Source of the DNA: Pectobacterium aroidearum
GTDB lineage: Bacteria > Pseudomonadota > Gammaproteobacteria > Enterobacterales > Enterobacteriaceae
DNA length: 64,000 nt
Direction of reading: 5' to 3'
Assembly: GCF_015689195.1 (NCBI RefSeq)
Contig: NZ_CP065044.1
Coordinates: 3,410,001-3,474,000 of the forward strand
Numbering within the stretch: position 1 is the stretch's first letter; the number at the start of each line of letters is the position of its first letter. Positions 1 to 8,725 of the stretch are shown here, in pieces. Below the pieces are notes generated by a model that made no database searches, was not told where the DNA came from, and saw nothing but the letters and a program-made list of their open reading frames with translations. The translations under genes were made by a program, and so were the position numbers.

Positions 1-459
1 AAAGAGTACGCCATCGGCGTGCAGGCAAAAGACCGCGTGTCGGCGCGCTTTAACGTCACGCTGCCTGATGACGAAGCCGTCAACATCGCGTTTCATCTCA
101 TTAATGCCGCTGGCAGCGCCGAAATTGCCGATGCCCATCAGCAGGTTCAGTTAGTGAATCGTCTGGCGGAAATTGTTCGCTACAAACTCAATAAGAATAT
201 CGACGTCAACGCCGTCGATTACCTTCGCTTTATCACCCATCTGCGCTATTTTTCCGAACGGGTGATTGCCCGCAAAATCGCACCGGGACGCACGGACGAT
301 TTCTATCAGGAGCTGCTAAAACACTACCCTGAAGCGATGGCGATTTCTTGGGCCATCAGGGATTACGTTCAGGAAAAATATCAAATGGCCTTACCGAAAG
401 AAGAGCTCACCTGGCTCACCATTCATATCAGCAGGCTGGCCGAAAGCCAGACGTCGTAG
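1..459 (+). CDS. BglG/LicT-family transcriptional antiterminator, C-terminal part (5' truncated)
   Basis: The reading frame is open from base 1, so the start lies outside the window and only about 152 residues are visible. They form the second PTS regulation domain (PRD2) of a BglG/SacY/LicT-type RNA-binding antiterminator. Conserved PRD histidines are visible in the contexts IAFHLINA, FITHLRYF and the terminal LTIHISRL. These are the positions at which PTS phosphorylation controls dimerisation in this family. The N-terminal RNA-binding (CAT) domain is missing here only because of the window edge. A GTG at 19 is internal. Its target operon is not in view; a second full-length antiterminator of the family lies at 24058-24894. 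Confidence 0.9.
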   Translation, partial: KEYAIGVQAKDRVSARFNVTLPDDEAVNIAFHLINAAGSAEIADAHQQVQLVNRLAEIVRYKLNKNIDVNAVDYLRFITHLRYFSERVIARKIAPGRTDDFYQELLKHYPEAMAISWAIRDYVQEKYQMALPKEELTWLTIHISRLAESQTS

Positions 460-588
460 CACCCATCCCATCATGGTCATCCCCCCTAGCTGCTTTTGCC
501 AACATACAGATCAATAAGGCCACAGGCCGCCTCGATAGGTGCTTATGTTGACCCCCATCACGATAACAACGCGCAAGCACTAATGAGA

Positions 589-616
589 TTGCAAACAAGA
601 GTGATTATCATATATA
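589..616 (+). promoter_or_regulatory. Predicted fbpA promoter with overlapping Fur-box-like site
   Basis: A possible promoter TTGCAA (589-594), 16-bp spacer, TATATA (611-616) precedes fbpA. An interrupted palindrome TGATTATCA at 602-610 lies in the spacer and resembles the centre of the enterobacterial Fur box. Iron-repressed transcription would fit the role of the downstream genes. This is a by-eye motif match, not a scored hit. Confidence 0.42.
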
Positions 617-692
617 GTTTTTGTCACCTGCCGAAAATATCTCCTTATTTTATTAATTTACGCATCACATTCACTCTGGAGAAGATAATAAC

Positions 693-1742
693 ATGTCAAA
701 AACGCTGTCCGTTCTGCGCAAAAAAGCGCGCCTGCTGACGCTAGCTTCATCGCTGATGGTTGCCTACGCCCTGCCTGCTGCCGCAGCAGATGACTCTCTG
801 ACCCTCTATACCACACGTGAGCCCGGCCTGATTCAGCCGCTGCTGGATGCGTTCACTAAAGAGACGTCGGTTAAAGTCAATACCGTGTTCATCAAAGACG
901 GTATGCTGGAGCGTGTGAAAGCCGAAGGCCAAAACTCACCGGCTGACCTGCTGATGACCGTTGATGCCGGTAACCTGATCGATCTGGTCGAAGCCGGTGT
1001 CACACAGCCGATTCAGTCCAGCACATTAACCGAGGTCATTCCGGCTGCGCTGCGAGACAAAGACAACCAGTGGTTTGGTCTGTCGATGCGTTCCCGCGTG
1101 CTCTATGCGGAAAAATCACTGCCGCTGACCGGCATTACGTACGAAAATCTGGCCGATCCAAAATGGAAAGGCAAAGTGTGTATCCGTGCGGGTCAACACC
1201 CTTACAATACCGCGCTGGTTGCCGCAATGATTGCGCACCACGGCGAAGCCAAGACTGAAACCTGGCTGCGCGGCGTGAAAGACAACCTGGCGCGTAAAGC
1301 CACTGGCGGTGACCGCGACGTCGCGCGCGATATCCTCGGCGGCATCTGTGATGTGGGTCTGGCGAACTCTTACTATGTTGGCCACATGAAGAATGCCAAA
1401 GAAGGCACCGACGCCCGTAAATGGGGCGATGCCATCAAAGTGGTTCAGCCTAAATTTGAAAATGGCGGCACGCACGTCAATATCACTGGCGCAGCCGTTG
1501 CACGCCATGCACCGCATAAAGATCAGGCAGTGAAATTGATGGAATATCTGGTTTCTGCACCGGCTCAGCAACTCTACGCACAGGCAAACTATGAGTATCC
1601 GGTTCGCAAAGGCGTCACGCTGGATTCCACCATTGGCAGCACGATCGGCGAAGTGGATGTCGATAGCATCCCGCTGACCGACATCGTTAAATTCCGTAAA
1701 CAGGCCAGTCAGTTGGTAGATAAAGTTGGATTCGATCAATAA
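693..1742 (+). CDS. fbpA: Periplasmic ferric iron-binding protein of an ABC importer
   Basis: This 349-residue protein starts with a long signal peptide: a basic n-region (SVLRKKAR), a hydrophobic core and a probable cut after PAAAA near residue 31. The mature part is a cluster-D type binding protein of the FbpA/SfuA/YfuA family that carries Fe3+ across the periplasm. The tandem tyrosines in LANSYYVGH match the two iron-coordinating tyrosines of FbpA. ATG 693 has GGAG 12 bases upstream. The permease gene begins inside its last codons and the ATPase gene follows, giving a full importer. A Fur-like site upstream suggests iron repression. The family is secure; the exact iron ligand (free Fe3+ or a chelate) is inferred. 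Confidence 0.9.
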   Translation: MSKTLSVLRKKARLLTLASSLMVAYALPAAAADDSLTLYTTREPGLIQPLLDAFTKETSVKVNTVFIKDGMLERVKAEGQNSPADLLMTVDAGNLIDLVEAGVTQPIQSSTLTEVIPAALRDKDNQWFGLSMRSRVLYAEKSLPLTGITYENLADPKWKGKVCIRAGQHPYNTALVAAMIAHHGEAKTETWLRGVKDNLARKATGGDRDVARDILGGICDVGLANSYYVGHMKNAKEGTDARKWGDAIKVVQPKFENGGTHVNITGAAVARHAPHKDQAVKLMEYLVSAPAQQLYAQANYEYPVRKGVTLDSTIGSTIGEVDVDSIPLTDIVKFRKQASQLVDKVGFDQ

Positions 1743-3423
1743 GACCGGTTCGTCAACCCTGCGCGGCGCCTTCGGGCGGCCGCGCCTCTTTTTTTCTCCG
1801 CTTCGCATCGCTGCCGTTATCATTGCACTCGGCGTACTGGCTCCGCTGGTTTCCCTGCTTTGGTTAGCCGCAGGCGCGGGAGTCGGCCATTGGGATCACC
1901 TAATGCGCTACGTACTGCCCGATGCCGCGCTCAATACGGTGATCCTCCTTCTCGGCGTCGGCGTGCTGGTCATGGTGATTGGCGCAGGCTGCGCCTGGCT
2001 GGTGACCGCGTTTGATTTTCCCGGCAGACAGCTATTTAGCTGGGCACTGCTGTTACCGCTGGCGATGCCAACTTACATTGTCGCTTTTGCCTGGCTCGAT
2101 CTGTTGCATCCGATTGGGCCGATTCAGGAAGCGATCCGCAGCCTGCTGGGCTACGACAGTCCGCGTCAGTTCCGTTTGCCGGATCTGCGATCCATGACGG
2201 GCGCGATTCTGCTGCTCGGTCTGGTGCTCTATCCGTACGTTTATCTGACCATGCGGGCGATGTTTATCAGCCAGCCCGCACACCTGCTGGAAGCCGCACG
2301 CACGCTGGGGTTGAGTGCAACGGGCACTTTTCTGCACGTTGCCCTACCGATGGCGCGCCCTGCGCTTGCCGTTGGCACCAGTCTGGCCTTGCTGGAAACG
2401 CTGAATGACATTGGCGCTTCCGAGTTTCTGGGCGTAAATACGCTGACCGTCACGGTTTACACCACCTGGGTTACCCGTTCGGATTTACCTGCGGCAGCAC
2501 AAATCGCCTGCACCATGCTGACGGTAGTCATCCTGCTGCTGACGTTGGAATATTACGGCCGGAAAAACCAGCGTTATGGCACCAGCCGACAGATGCGCGG
2601 CATCATGCCCGCGCCGTTGAAAGGAGTTCGCGCCTGGTTGGCAACCTGCGCGACGGCGTTACCGATTCTGCTCGGCTTCATCGCTCCTGCCCTCTTTCTG
2701 GCCTGGGAAAGTGCGAAACGACTGGGCGATAGCGTAACGATCTCCGCTGGTCTGATACGGTCATTACAGAACTCGCTGCTGCTGGCCGTTGGCGTCACGG
2801 TGGTCGTCACCGTCGTGAGCCTGATTATTGCGTGGTACGCCCGCCATTCGGCTATCACCGACCGCTCACCTGAACGCCGCCGCACGATACTGAGAATCGC
2901 CTCGCTGGGCTATGCCGTGCCCGGTACCGTGTTGGCGATTGGCCTGCTGACGCCCGGTATGGCGACGGATAATTTCCTCGCCGACCTGCTAGGCTACAAG
3001 GGATTACCCCTGCTTTCTGCCGGAATTCTGCTGGTGATCTGCTGCGCTATTCGCTTTATGGCGATTGGAATTGGCGCGCTTGATGCCGGACTGACGCGTA
3101 TTCCTCCCGTCATGGAACAGGCATCGCGTTTGCTGGGCGAAAGTGAATTCGTCACGTTTTTCCGCGTACACCTTCCCCTGCTGCGTCCGGCGCTGGTGAC
3201 CAGTGCGCTATTGGTGTTTGCCGATGCGATGAAAGAACTTCCCGCCACGCTGCTGCTGCGCCCGGTCAATTTCGAGACGCTGGCAACCGTCCTCTATGCC
3301 GAAGCAGCCAGAGGCACCTATGAAGAAGGCGCCATTGCCGCATTGCTGATTGTGATGGCAGGCACGCTCCCCGTCGTGCTGTTGGCCCGCAGTCAGCTAA
3401 AAACATCGGTTGAGAAAGAATGA
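1726..3423 (+). CDS. fbpB: Ferric iron ABC transporter permease (two fused halves)
   Basis: The 565-residue membrane protein has the duplicated permease architecture typical of FbpB/SfuB. Each half of about 270 residues carries several hydrophobic segments and one EAA-type loop that contacts the ATPase: EAARTLGLS near residue 187 and EQASRLLGE near residue 465. It forms the inner-membrane channel for iron delivered by FbpA. The chosen start is TTG at 1726, which overlaps the fbpA stop region by 17 bases and suggests translational coupling. No better ATG or GTG is present before the first membrane segment. The length agrees with the family. Confidence 0.9.
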   Translation: MDSINKTGSSTLRGAFGRPRLFFSPLRIAAVIIALGVLAPLVSLLWLAAGAGVGHWDHLMRYVLPDAALNTVILLLGVGVLVMVIGAGCAWLVTAFDFPGRQLFSWALLLPLAMPTYIVAFAWLDLLHPIGPIQEAIRSLLGYDSPRQFRLPDLRSMTGAILLLGLVLYPYVYLTMRAMFISQPAHLLEAARTLGLSATGTFLHVALPMARPALAVGTSLALLETLNDIGASEFLGVNTLTVTVYTTWVTRSDLPAAAQIACTMLTVVILLLTLEYYGRKNQRYGTSRQMRGIMPAPLKGVRAWLATCATALPILLGFIAPALFLAWESAKRLGDSVTISAGLIRSLQNSLLLAVGVTVVVTVVSLIIAWYARHSAITDRSPERRRTILRIASLGYAVPGTVLAIGLLTPGMATDNFLADLLGYKGLPLLSAGILLVICCAIRFMAIGIGALDAGLTRIPPVMEQASRLLGESEFVTFFRVHLPLLRPALVTSALLVFADAMKELPATLLLRPVNFETLATVLYAEAARGTYEEGAIAALLIVMAGTLPVVLLARSQLKTSVEKE

Positions 3424-3444
3424 AAATCATGAGGAAGAGTCAAG

Positions 3445-4134
3445 GTGTCTGAGGCTACACTCGTTCTGAACAATGTCCACGTCGCCTACGGGCACAAGCA
3501 TAATTTTCATCATGTGCTAAACGGTTTTTCCATGCAGGTTGCCGCCGGTGAACTGGCCTGCCTGCTGGGAGCATCAGGATGCGGTAAAACTACCGCTTTA
3601 CGCGCGATCGCAGGTTTTGAGCATCTGACTCAGGGAACGATTCACGTCGGCGGACGCTGTGTGGCCGGCCCAGACGTGCATCTGCCGCCGGAACAGCGCA
3701 ACGTCGGAATGGTGTTTCAGGACTATGCGCTGTTTCCCCATCTGACCGCCGCGCAGAATATTGCCTTTGGCCTGAGAAAACAGCCGAAAGATCTACAACA
3801 CTCACGCGTCCGCGCCATGCTTGAACTGGTCGATCTTGCCTCCCTGGCGCAGCGTTACCCGCATGAGATGTCCGGCGGACAACAGCAGCGAATCGCGCTC
3901 GCACGAGCATTGGCCCCGCAGCCTGCTGTGCTGCTGCTCGACGAGCCGCTATCCAGCCTCGACCCCGACAGCCGCAAACGGCTGGGGCAGGAAGTGCGTG
4001 ACATCCTACGCGATGCCGGACAAACCGCGCTTCTCGTCACACACAGTGAACAGGAAGCCGAGCTGATGGCCAGCCATATTGGCTATTTGAAAGAAGGTAA
4101 ACTCGATAATATTTCGGAGAACCGAGAGGCTTGA
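3445..4134 (+). CDS. fbpC: Ferric iron ABC transporter ATP-binding protein
   Basis: This 229-residue ABC ATPase powers iron import through FbpB. The ordered motifs are all present: Walker A GASGCGKTT near residue 40, Q-loop VFQDYALFP, signature MSGGQQQR, Walker B VLLLDEPLSSLD and the H-loop histidine in LLVTHS. It starts at GTG 3445 with GAGGAAGAG nearby, 21 bases after fbpB, and is the last gene of the operon. It is short: many FbpC proteins have a C-terminal regulatory domain of about 100 residues that is absent here. The ATPase core is intact, so loss of that domain is a variation rather than a sign of decay. Confidence 0.9.
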   Translation: MSEATLVLNNVHVAYGHKHNFHHVLNGFSMQVAAGELACLLGASGCGKTTALRAIAGFEHLTQGTIHVGGRCVAGPDVHLPPEQRNVGMVFQDYALFPHLTAAQNIAFGLRKQPKDLQHSRVRAMLELVDLASLAQRYPHEMSGGQQQRIALARALAPQPAVLLLDEPLSSLDPDSRKRLGQEVRDILRDAGQTALLVTHSEQEAELMASHIGYLKEGKLDNISENREA

Positions 4135-4149
4135 TTCAGTGGTTCGCCC

Positions 4150-4178
4150 CTGACAACATGGGAAATAATGAGTATGAT
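4150..4178 (+). promoter_or_regulatory. Predicted sigma70 promoter for parDE
   Basis: CTGACA (4150-4155), a 17-bp spacer and TATGAT (4173-4178) form a good sigma70 promoter 32 bases before the antitoxin ATG. It lies in the short gap after fbpC, so the toxin-antitoxin pair appears to have its own promoter. Confidence 0.6.
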
Positions 4179-4210
4179 TAAATCCTATCGGTAATTTCAA
4201 GGGGTAGGCA

Positions 4211-4489
4211 ATGAGAACAACACAACAGATGAGTATAACGCTACCGAATGAAATGGCTGCTCAGGTGAAAGCCCGAGTTGCCAGCGGTGAATATGCGTCA
4301 GAAAGTGAGGTTATTCGAGAAGGACTTCGAGCGTTGATTGCACGCGATAATGCAGTAGAGAATTGGCTGCAGGAACAAGTCGTTCCCGCCTGGAACGCAC
4401 TGCAACGCGGTGAAACAGAAAGCCTCAGCAGTAGTGAAATTAGGAACAGATTAAAAGCCGAGTTCAGGAAGATGACCGGAGAAGAGTAA
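4211..4489 (+). CDS. parD: ParD-type ribbon-helix-helix antitoxin
   Basis: The 92-residue protein has an N-terminal ribbon-helix-helix DNA-binding segment (beta strand MSITLPNEM, then helices around YASESEVIREGLRALI) typical of ParD/CopG antitoxins. The charged C-terminal tail would wrap the toxin. The ATG at 4211 follows AGGGGTAGGCA. Its TAA overlaps the toxin ATG by one base (TAATG), the usual translational coupling. ParD proteins normally repress their own promoter together with ParE. The subfamily (ParD1-like) is likely but not certain from sequence alone. Confidence 0.87.
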   Translation: MRTTQQMSITLPNEMAAQVKARVASGEYASESEVIREGLRALIARDNAVENWLQEQVVPAWNALQRGETESLSSSEIRNRLKAEFRKMTGEE

Positions 4490-4809
4490 TGGATTACAGG
4501 GTAGTATTCGCACCGGAAGCGGGAGAACAACTGGCAGCACTGTACCGCTATATAGCGAAAGTCGCCTCCCCTAAAACCGCACTCAGCTATACCGAAAGTA
4601 TTATCAGTTACTGTGAATCGCTTGAGTTATTCCCCGAAAGAGGAAACCAACGCAGCGATATTTTACCTGGGCTGCGTGTTACCAATCATCGTAAAAAAAC
4701 ACTTATTGCTTTTATGGTGGATGAAGAAAAAAGCACAGTAACGGTTCTGGGTATTTGGCATGGCGGTCAGGATTATGAAAGCGACTTGCGGGCAGATGAA
4801 GCGGATTAA
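4489..4809 (+). CDS. parE: ParE/RelE-superfamily toxin
   Basis: This 106-residue protein has the compact alpha/beta pattern of ParE/RelE toxins: an initial strand (YRVVFAPEAGEQL), two helices (LYRYIAKVASPKTALSYTES), the motif LELFPERGNQRSDILPGLR and closing strands ending in VTVLGIWHGGQDYES. ParE members poison DNA gyrase, while RelE members cleave mRNA. The pairing with a ParD antitoxin and the PERG..R..LPGLR pattern favour ParE. It overlaps parD by one base. The pair sits between two unrelated metabolic loci, as expected for a mobile accessory module. Confidence 0.85.
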   Translation: MDYRVVFAPEAGEQLAALYRYIAKVASPKTALSYTESIISYCESLELFPERGNQRSDILPGLRVTNHRKKTLIAFMVDEEKSTVTVLGIWHGGQDYESDLRADEAD

Positions 4810-4925
4810 AAATGTCTAGTTAGCCAACTATTCTCCCAAGCATTCATCTCCCCCAGATGATAGGGCAGCAGCCTACTGGTTATCCATAAGCCACTCCCCA
4901 TTCTTAAGCTCGTTTATCAGTATCG

Positions 4926-5762
4926 CTACGCTTTGCCCTGCCCGTGCTTAGCCGCATACTCGGGGCTGTTGATCCACTGGTGATCCGCTTCCCAGGTAAA
5001 GCGCCACTGACGCGTAGGACCTGCCATCACATTTAGGTAATAGCTATCATAGCCTGCGATGGTGGCGACCGGATGGTAGCCACGTGGCACCTGCACCACG
5101 TCTTTATCGTATACCGCCATGCATTCATCTAATGAACGGTCATCGGTATAGACGCGTTGCAGACAGAATCCCTGCCCTGGGTTCAAACGATGATAGTAAG
5201 TTTCTTCCAGATAGGTTTCCTGCGGCGGATTATCGACATCGTGCTTGTGGCTAGGGTAAGAACTGGTGCAACCTTCATCGGTGTACACTTCGACCACCAA
5301 CAGGCTGTCTGCTGCTTTGTCTTCGGGCAAAATGTTATGTACATAGCGCTGATTATTGCCGGCACCGCGCTGTTCGGCGTCGATATCCTGCGGCGCAATC
5401 AGTCGGGTTGGGTGCGTGCCAAGCCCCGGGGCGGCACAAACCGCCAGCTCCAGCGCCGTGTGCGCCGTTACCGTCACCGTCTCTCCCGCCGTGACATAAA
5501 CTGCATAGGGTTTTCTACGCTCAAACGGGCTCATTCTGTCGCCAATCTGCTCGAAGCACTCACTCGGGGTGACAACCGTCGCTTTGCCGCTCACCAGCAC
5601 CAGACAGCACTCGTTGTCGCTGGCAGGCAGCGATAGCACCTGTTCCGGTACCAGTTGATACACATCGAATCCCACATAGCGCCAGCCTGCCGTTTCCGGC
5701 GTGATGTGCTGCGTACGGCCATGTTCGTCAGGGGCACGATGGCGTGATAAGAGTCGGGACAT
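4926..5762 (-). CDS. iolB: 5-deoxy-glucuronate isomerase
   Basis: The 278-residue cupin-fold enzyme converts 5-deoxy-D-glucuronate to 5-dehydro-2-deoxy-D-gluconate (2-deoxy-5-keto-D-gluconate) in myo-inositol breakdown. Predicted metal-binding cupin residues lie in SSYPSHKHD and the downstream EETYYHR. The length fits the family (about 270). ATG 5762 has GGAGG nine bases upstream. It is the last gene of the minus-strand iol operon, 87 bases after iolE. IolB lies between IolD, which opens the ring, and IolC, which phosphorylates its product. Confidence 0.94.
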   Translation of the reverse strand: MSRLLSRHRAPDEHGRTQHITPETAGWRYVGFDVYQLVPEQVLSLPASDNECCLVLVSGKATVVTPSECFEQIGDRMSPFERRKPYAVYVTAGETVTVTAHTALELAVCAAPGLGTHPTRLIAPQDIDAEQRGAGNNQRYVHNILPEDKAADSLLVVEVYTDEGCTSSYPSHKHDVDNPPQETYLEETYYHRLNPGQGFCLQRVYTDDRSLDECMAVYDKDVVQVPRGYHPVATIAGYDSYYLNVMAGPTRQWRFTWEADHQWINSPEYAAKHGQGKA

Positions 5763-5849
5763 CTTTTTGCCTCCATATCTACCCCAACTTCACGCTGCCT
5801 GCATGTTGGTTGGCCGGCAGCGTGAATACGCGGGGTATATCTCCACAAG

Positions 5850-6740
5850 TCAGATCAATTCCGCCTGTTGGGCGAAACGCTGCAAGTTATTGTAGCCCAG
5901 CGTCGCATACGTCAGCGGATGCGCAACGGCCGGATCTTGTTCCGCTTCGACCACCAGCCACCCGCTGTAATGATTGGCTTTCAGAATGCTGAATACCGTC
6001 GGATAATCCACGCAACCGTCGCCCGGTACGGTAAAGACACCGCTCAGCACTGCGTCTAAGAAGCTGGTCTTGCGGTTTTTCACATCTTTCAACACATCAG
6101 GGCGAATATCTTTGCAGTGGACATGATTGATGCGGCTAATCCAGCGCTTCGCCACCGCCACCGGATCGGCCCCGGCAAACGTCAGATGGCCGGTATCCAG
6201 CAACAGCCCCACCTCTGGCCCGGTATGTTCCATCAGATTATCCACGTCCTGCGCACTTTCAATCACCGTTCCCATATGGTGATGATAGGCAATCTGTACG
6301 CCCTGACTTTGCGTGTAGCGCGCAAATTCGGTCAGCTTTTTGCCGTATTCCGGCCAGCGCTCCTCCGGGAAACGCGGACGCAGATGGACCGGTTTTTGTT
6401 GGTCGCCATGAATCGCGCCCGTGACTTCGGCAAACACCAGCACCGTCGCACCGAGATCGCGCAATAACGCCAGATGTCCCTGCACCGCTTCAATCTCTTC
6501 TTCTACTGAGCGGGTGAGTAGTTCACCGGAATACCAGCCGGAGACTAAACGCAGATCGTGCGCTTGCAAAATTGGCCCCAGCACGCTGGCCTGACGTGGG
6601 AATTTGTTACCTAATTCAAAACCAGCGAAGCCTGCCTGACGCCCTTCACTCAGGCAGGTTTCCAGCGGCGTGTCCGCGCCCAGAGAAGGCAGGTCGTCAT
6701 TTGTCCAGGTGAGTGGATTAATACCAAGTTGAACGGTCAT
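5850..6740 (-). CDS. iolE: Inosose dehydratase
   Basis: This 296-residue TIM-barrel protein of the AP-endonuclease-2/sugar-isomerase fold dehydrates 2-keto-myo-inositol (scyllo-inosose) to 3D-3,5/4-trihydroxycyclohexane-1,2-dione. Typical segments are YHHHMGTVIES near residue 150, LLDTGHLTFAG near 185 and INHVHCKDI near 205, which carry metal-ligand His, Asp and Glu residues. ATG 6740 follows AAGGGACATAAC. It sits 34 bases after iolC and 87 before iolB in the operon. Length and motifs agree with IolE. Confidence 0.94.
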   Translation of the reverse strand: MTVQLGINPLTWTNDDLPSLGADTPLETCLSEGRQAGFAGFELGNKFPRQASVLGPILQAHDLRLVSGWYSGELLTRSVEEEIEAVQGHLALLRDLGATVLVFAEVTGAIHGDQQKPVHLRPRFPEERWPEYGKKLTEFARYTQSQGVQIAYHHHMGTVIESAQDVDNLMEHTGPEVGLLLDTGHLTFAGADPVAVAKRWISRINHVHCKDIRPDVLKDVKNRKTSFLDAVLSGVFTVPGDGCVDYPTVFSILKANHYSGWLVVEAEQDPAVAHPLTYATLGYNNLQRFAQQAELI

Positions 6741-6774
6741 GTTATGTCCCTTTATTCGATCATATAAAAATGGG

Positions 6775-8679
6775 TTAACCGCGCTGCCGCCAGACGGCGA
6801 TCAGTTGCAGGTAGTTATGCTTAACTTGCTCAATCAATTCGGCGTCGTCGATCTCGTTACGCAGCCACTTCTGTGCAGGCTGGGCAAACAGGGTGCGACC
6901 AACGGCAAAACCTTTCACAATCGGGAAACCGACGGCGGCGCTGAAACCCTGTTGCAGCGTTTCCAGCGGCGCATCCAGCCCCAGAATGACCACGCCCCGA
7001 CAGTAGGGATCGCGCTGCGCCAGCAGCGGCGTAAGCTGTTCCCAGCCTTCAGAGGACAGCGGTGGCAGTTTCCACCAGTCGGGACGCACGCCAAGGTTGT
7101 AGAAGCGTTGAATGGCACGCAGATAAAGCGCATCGCTGTGCGGCATCCCCGCAGGCAGAATGACTTCGAGCAGCAGTTCATGGCCGGATTGACGACAGGC
7201 CTGATAGACCTCCATCACCTTCATTTCCTGCTCGCGCCGCAGTGCGTGAGCATCTTCCGGGTGGAAGAACACCAGACATTTCACTACGTGTTCCAGCGGC
7301 CAGCTCACCAGCTGTGAACCGATATTGCCGCGCTCCATCATTAACGGACGCGATCCCGGCAGCTCAATCGGCCTGCCGATCCACCAGCCTTTTCCAGTGA
7401 TGTCATTCAGCGCATCCTGTCCGAACGTACCGTCGCACAGCAGCCCCGCCTTGCCGTCCAGCCCTGCCTGCTGCGCCGCCTCATAGCTGGCACGTAAAAT
7501 CAGCTTCTTCAATGCCGGAATACGGTTAATTTCCGTGCCGCAGTTCAGCGCCATGTCTTCCAACTGGCTGCGGTGATCGAACGCAATCACGCACAGCTCA
7601 TGCCACTGTTTACGACGCGTGGTAACGCGGTGCAGATGGTTAAGCTCTTCGTCCAGATCGGGGCGTGGGACGCTCGCCGCGCGCGCCAGATAGTTATCCA
7701 GTTCGATCTTGCTTGGCATGGCTGGCGCACAGCCGTGACGTGATACCACCAGTGCGCCGCAGGCATTGGCGTACGCACAGGATTTCTCCCAGCCTTCGCC
7801 GTTAAGATAGCCACGCAGCAGGCCAGACATAAACGCATCGCCCGCGCCCAGCACATTCAGTACATCCACGCGCACGCCTTTGATCGTGATGCCTTTATCC
7901 AAATGGTCTGGGATAGCGTCACTAAATACTGAGCAGCCCAATGCCCCACGCTTACACACCAGTTCCGCCTGCGTGTGCTGGCGTACCGTACGCAGCGCCT
8001 GCAAGGTATCCGTACTGCCGCCCGCAATGTGGAACTCCTCCTCGGTGCCGACAATCACGTCGAACAGCGACAGCACCTGCTGCAACTGCTCCGTAACCGC
8101 CTGCGCTTCAACAAAGCGGGTTTCACCGTCGCCCAGCGATGTCAGTCCCCACAGCACCGGACGATAGTCAATGTCCAGCACCGTCTTCACCCCGTTACGC
8201 CGCGCGTATTGCAGCGCCGTCAACACGGCTTCGCGCGTGTTAGGATGAGAGAGATGCGTACCGGTAATCGCCAGACAGCGTGACGATGCGATGTAATCCT
8301 CGGTGAAATCCCCCGGAGAAATCGCCATATCGGCACAGTTATCGCGGTAGAAAATCAGCGGAAAGGTATCGCGATCTTTGATGCCCAACAGCACCAGCGC
8401 CGTCAGACGTTCCTTATCGGTAATTAAATGGCTGGTGTCACAGCCAACCTGATTCAGCTCTTCACGCAGGAAGCGCCCCATATGCTCATCGCCCACCCGC
8501 GCCAGCATAGAAGAACGCAGCCCCTGTCGCGCCGTGCCGTAAGCCACGTTGCCGGACGATCCGCCCAGATACTTGGCAAAGCTGCCCATATCTTCCAGAC
8601 GCGCGCCGATTTGCTGCCCGTACAGATCGACAGCAACGCGCCCCATGCAAATCACATCAAACGTCTTTTCCTTACTCAT
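6775..8679 (-). CDS. iolC: Bifunctional 5-dehydro-2-deoxygluconokinase / DUF2090 aldolase-like fusion
   Basis: The protein has two domains. Residues about 5-320 form a PfkB-family sugar kinase with the catalytic GAGDAF motif near residue 283 and the N-terminal sugar-binding GGSSGNVAYG. Residues about 340-634 form a DUF2090 TIM-barrel domain. In inositol catabolism the kinase phosphorylates 5-dehydro-2-deoxygluconate. The fused domain is annotated in related bacteria as the 5-dehydro-2-deoxyphosphogluconate aldolase and would release DHAP and malonate semialdehyde. No separate iolJ is in the window, which supports that role. The start is ATG 8679 with ACAGGAT upstream, giving 634 residues, in preference to a GTG 33 bases further upstream. 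Confidence 0.93.
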   Translation of the reverse strand: MSKEKTFDVICMGRVAVDLYGQQIGARLEDMGSFAKYLGGSSGNVAYGTARQGLRSSMLARVGDEHMGRFLREELNQVGCDTSHLITDKERLTALVLLGIKDRDTFPLIFYRDNCADMAISPGDFTEDYIASSRCLAITGTHLSHPNTREAVLTALQYARRNGVKTVLDIDYRPVLWGLTSLGDGETRFVEAQAVTEQLQQVLSLFDVIVGTEEEFHIAGGSTDTLQALRTVRQHTQAELVCKRGALGCSVFSDAIPDHLDKGITIKGVRVDVLNVLGAGDAFMSGLLRGYLNGEGWEKSCAYANACGALVVSRHGCAPAMPSKIELDNYLARAASVPRPDLDEELNHLHRVTTRRKQWHELCVIAFDHRSQLEDMALNCGTEINRIPALKKLILRASYEAAQQAGLDGKAGLLCDGTFGQDALNDITGKGWWIGRPIELPGSRPLMMERGNIGSQLVSWPLEHVVKCLVFFHPEDAHALRREQEMKVMEVYQACRQSGHELLLEVILPAGMPHSDALYLRAIQRFYNLGVRPDWWKLPPLSSEGWEQLTPLLAQRDPYCRGVVILGLDAPLETLQQGFSAAVGFPIVKGFAVGRTLFAQPAQKWLRNEIDDAELIEQVKHNYLQLIAVWRQRG

Positions 8680-8725
8680 AGCAGCCAATCCTGTAAAAAA
8701 AGAAGAAATCACATCAGCTGGCGTA

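Noticed and set aside
1116-1823. Long minus-strand ORF (235 codons) opposite fbpA
   Set aside because: It is antisense to a clear coding sequence, has no ribosome-binding site and its translation is rich in Arg and Cys without any family pattern.
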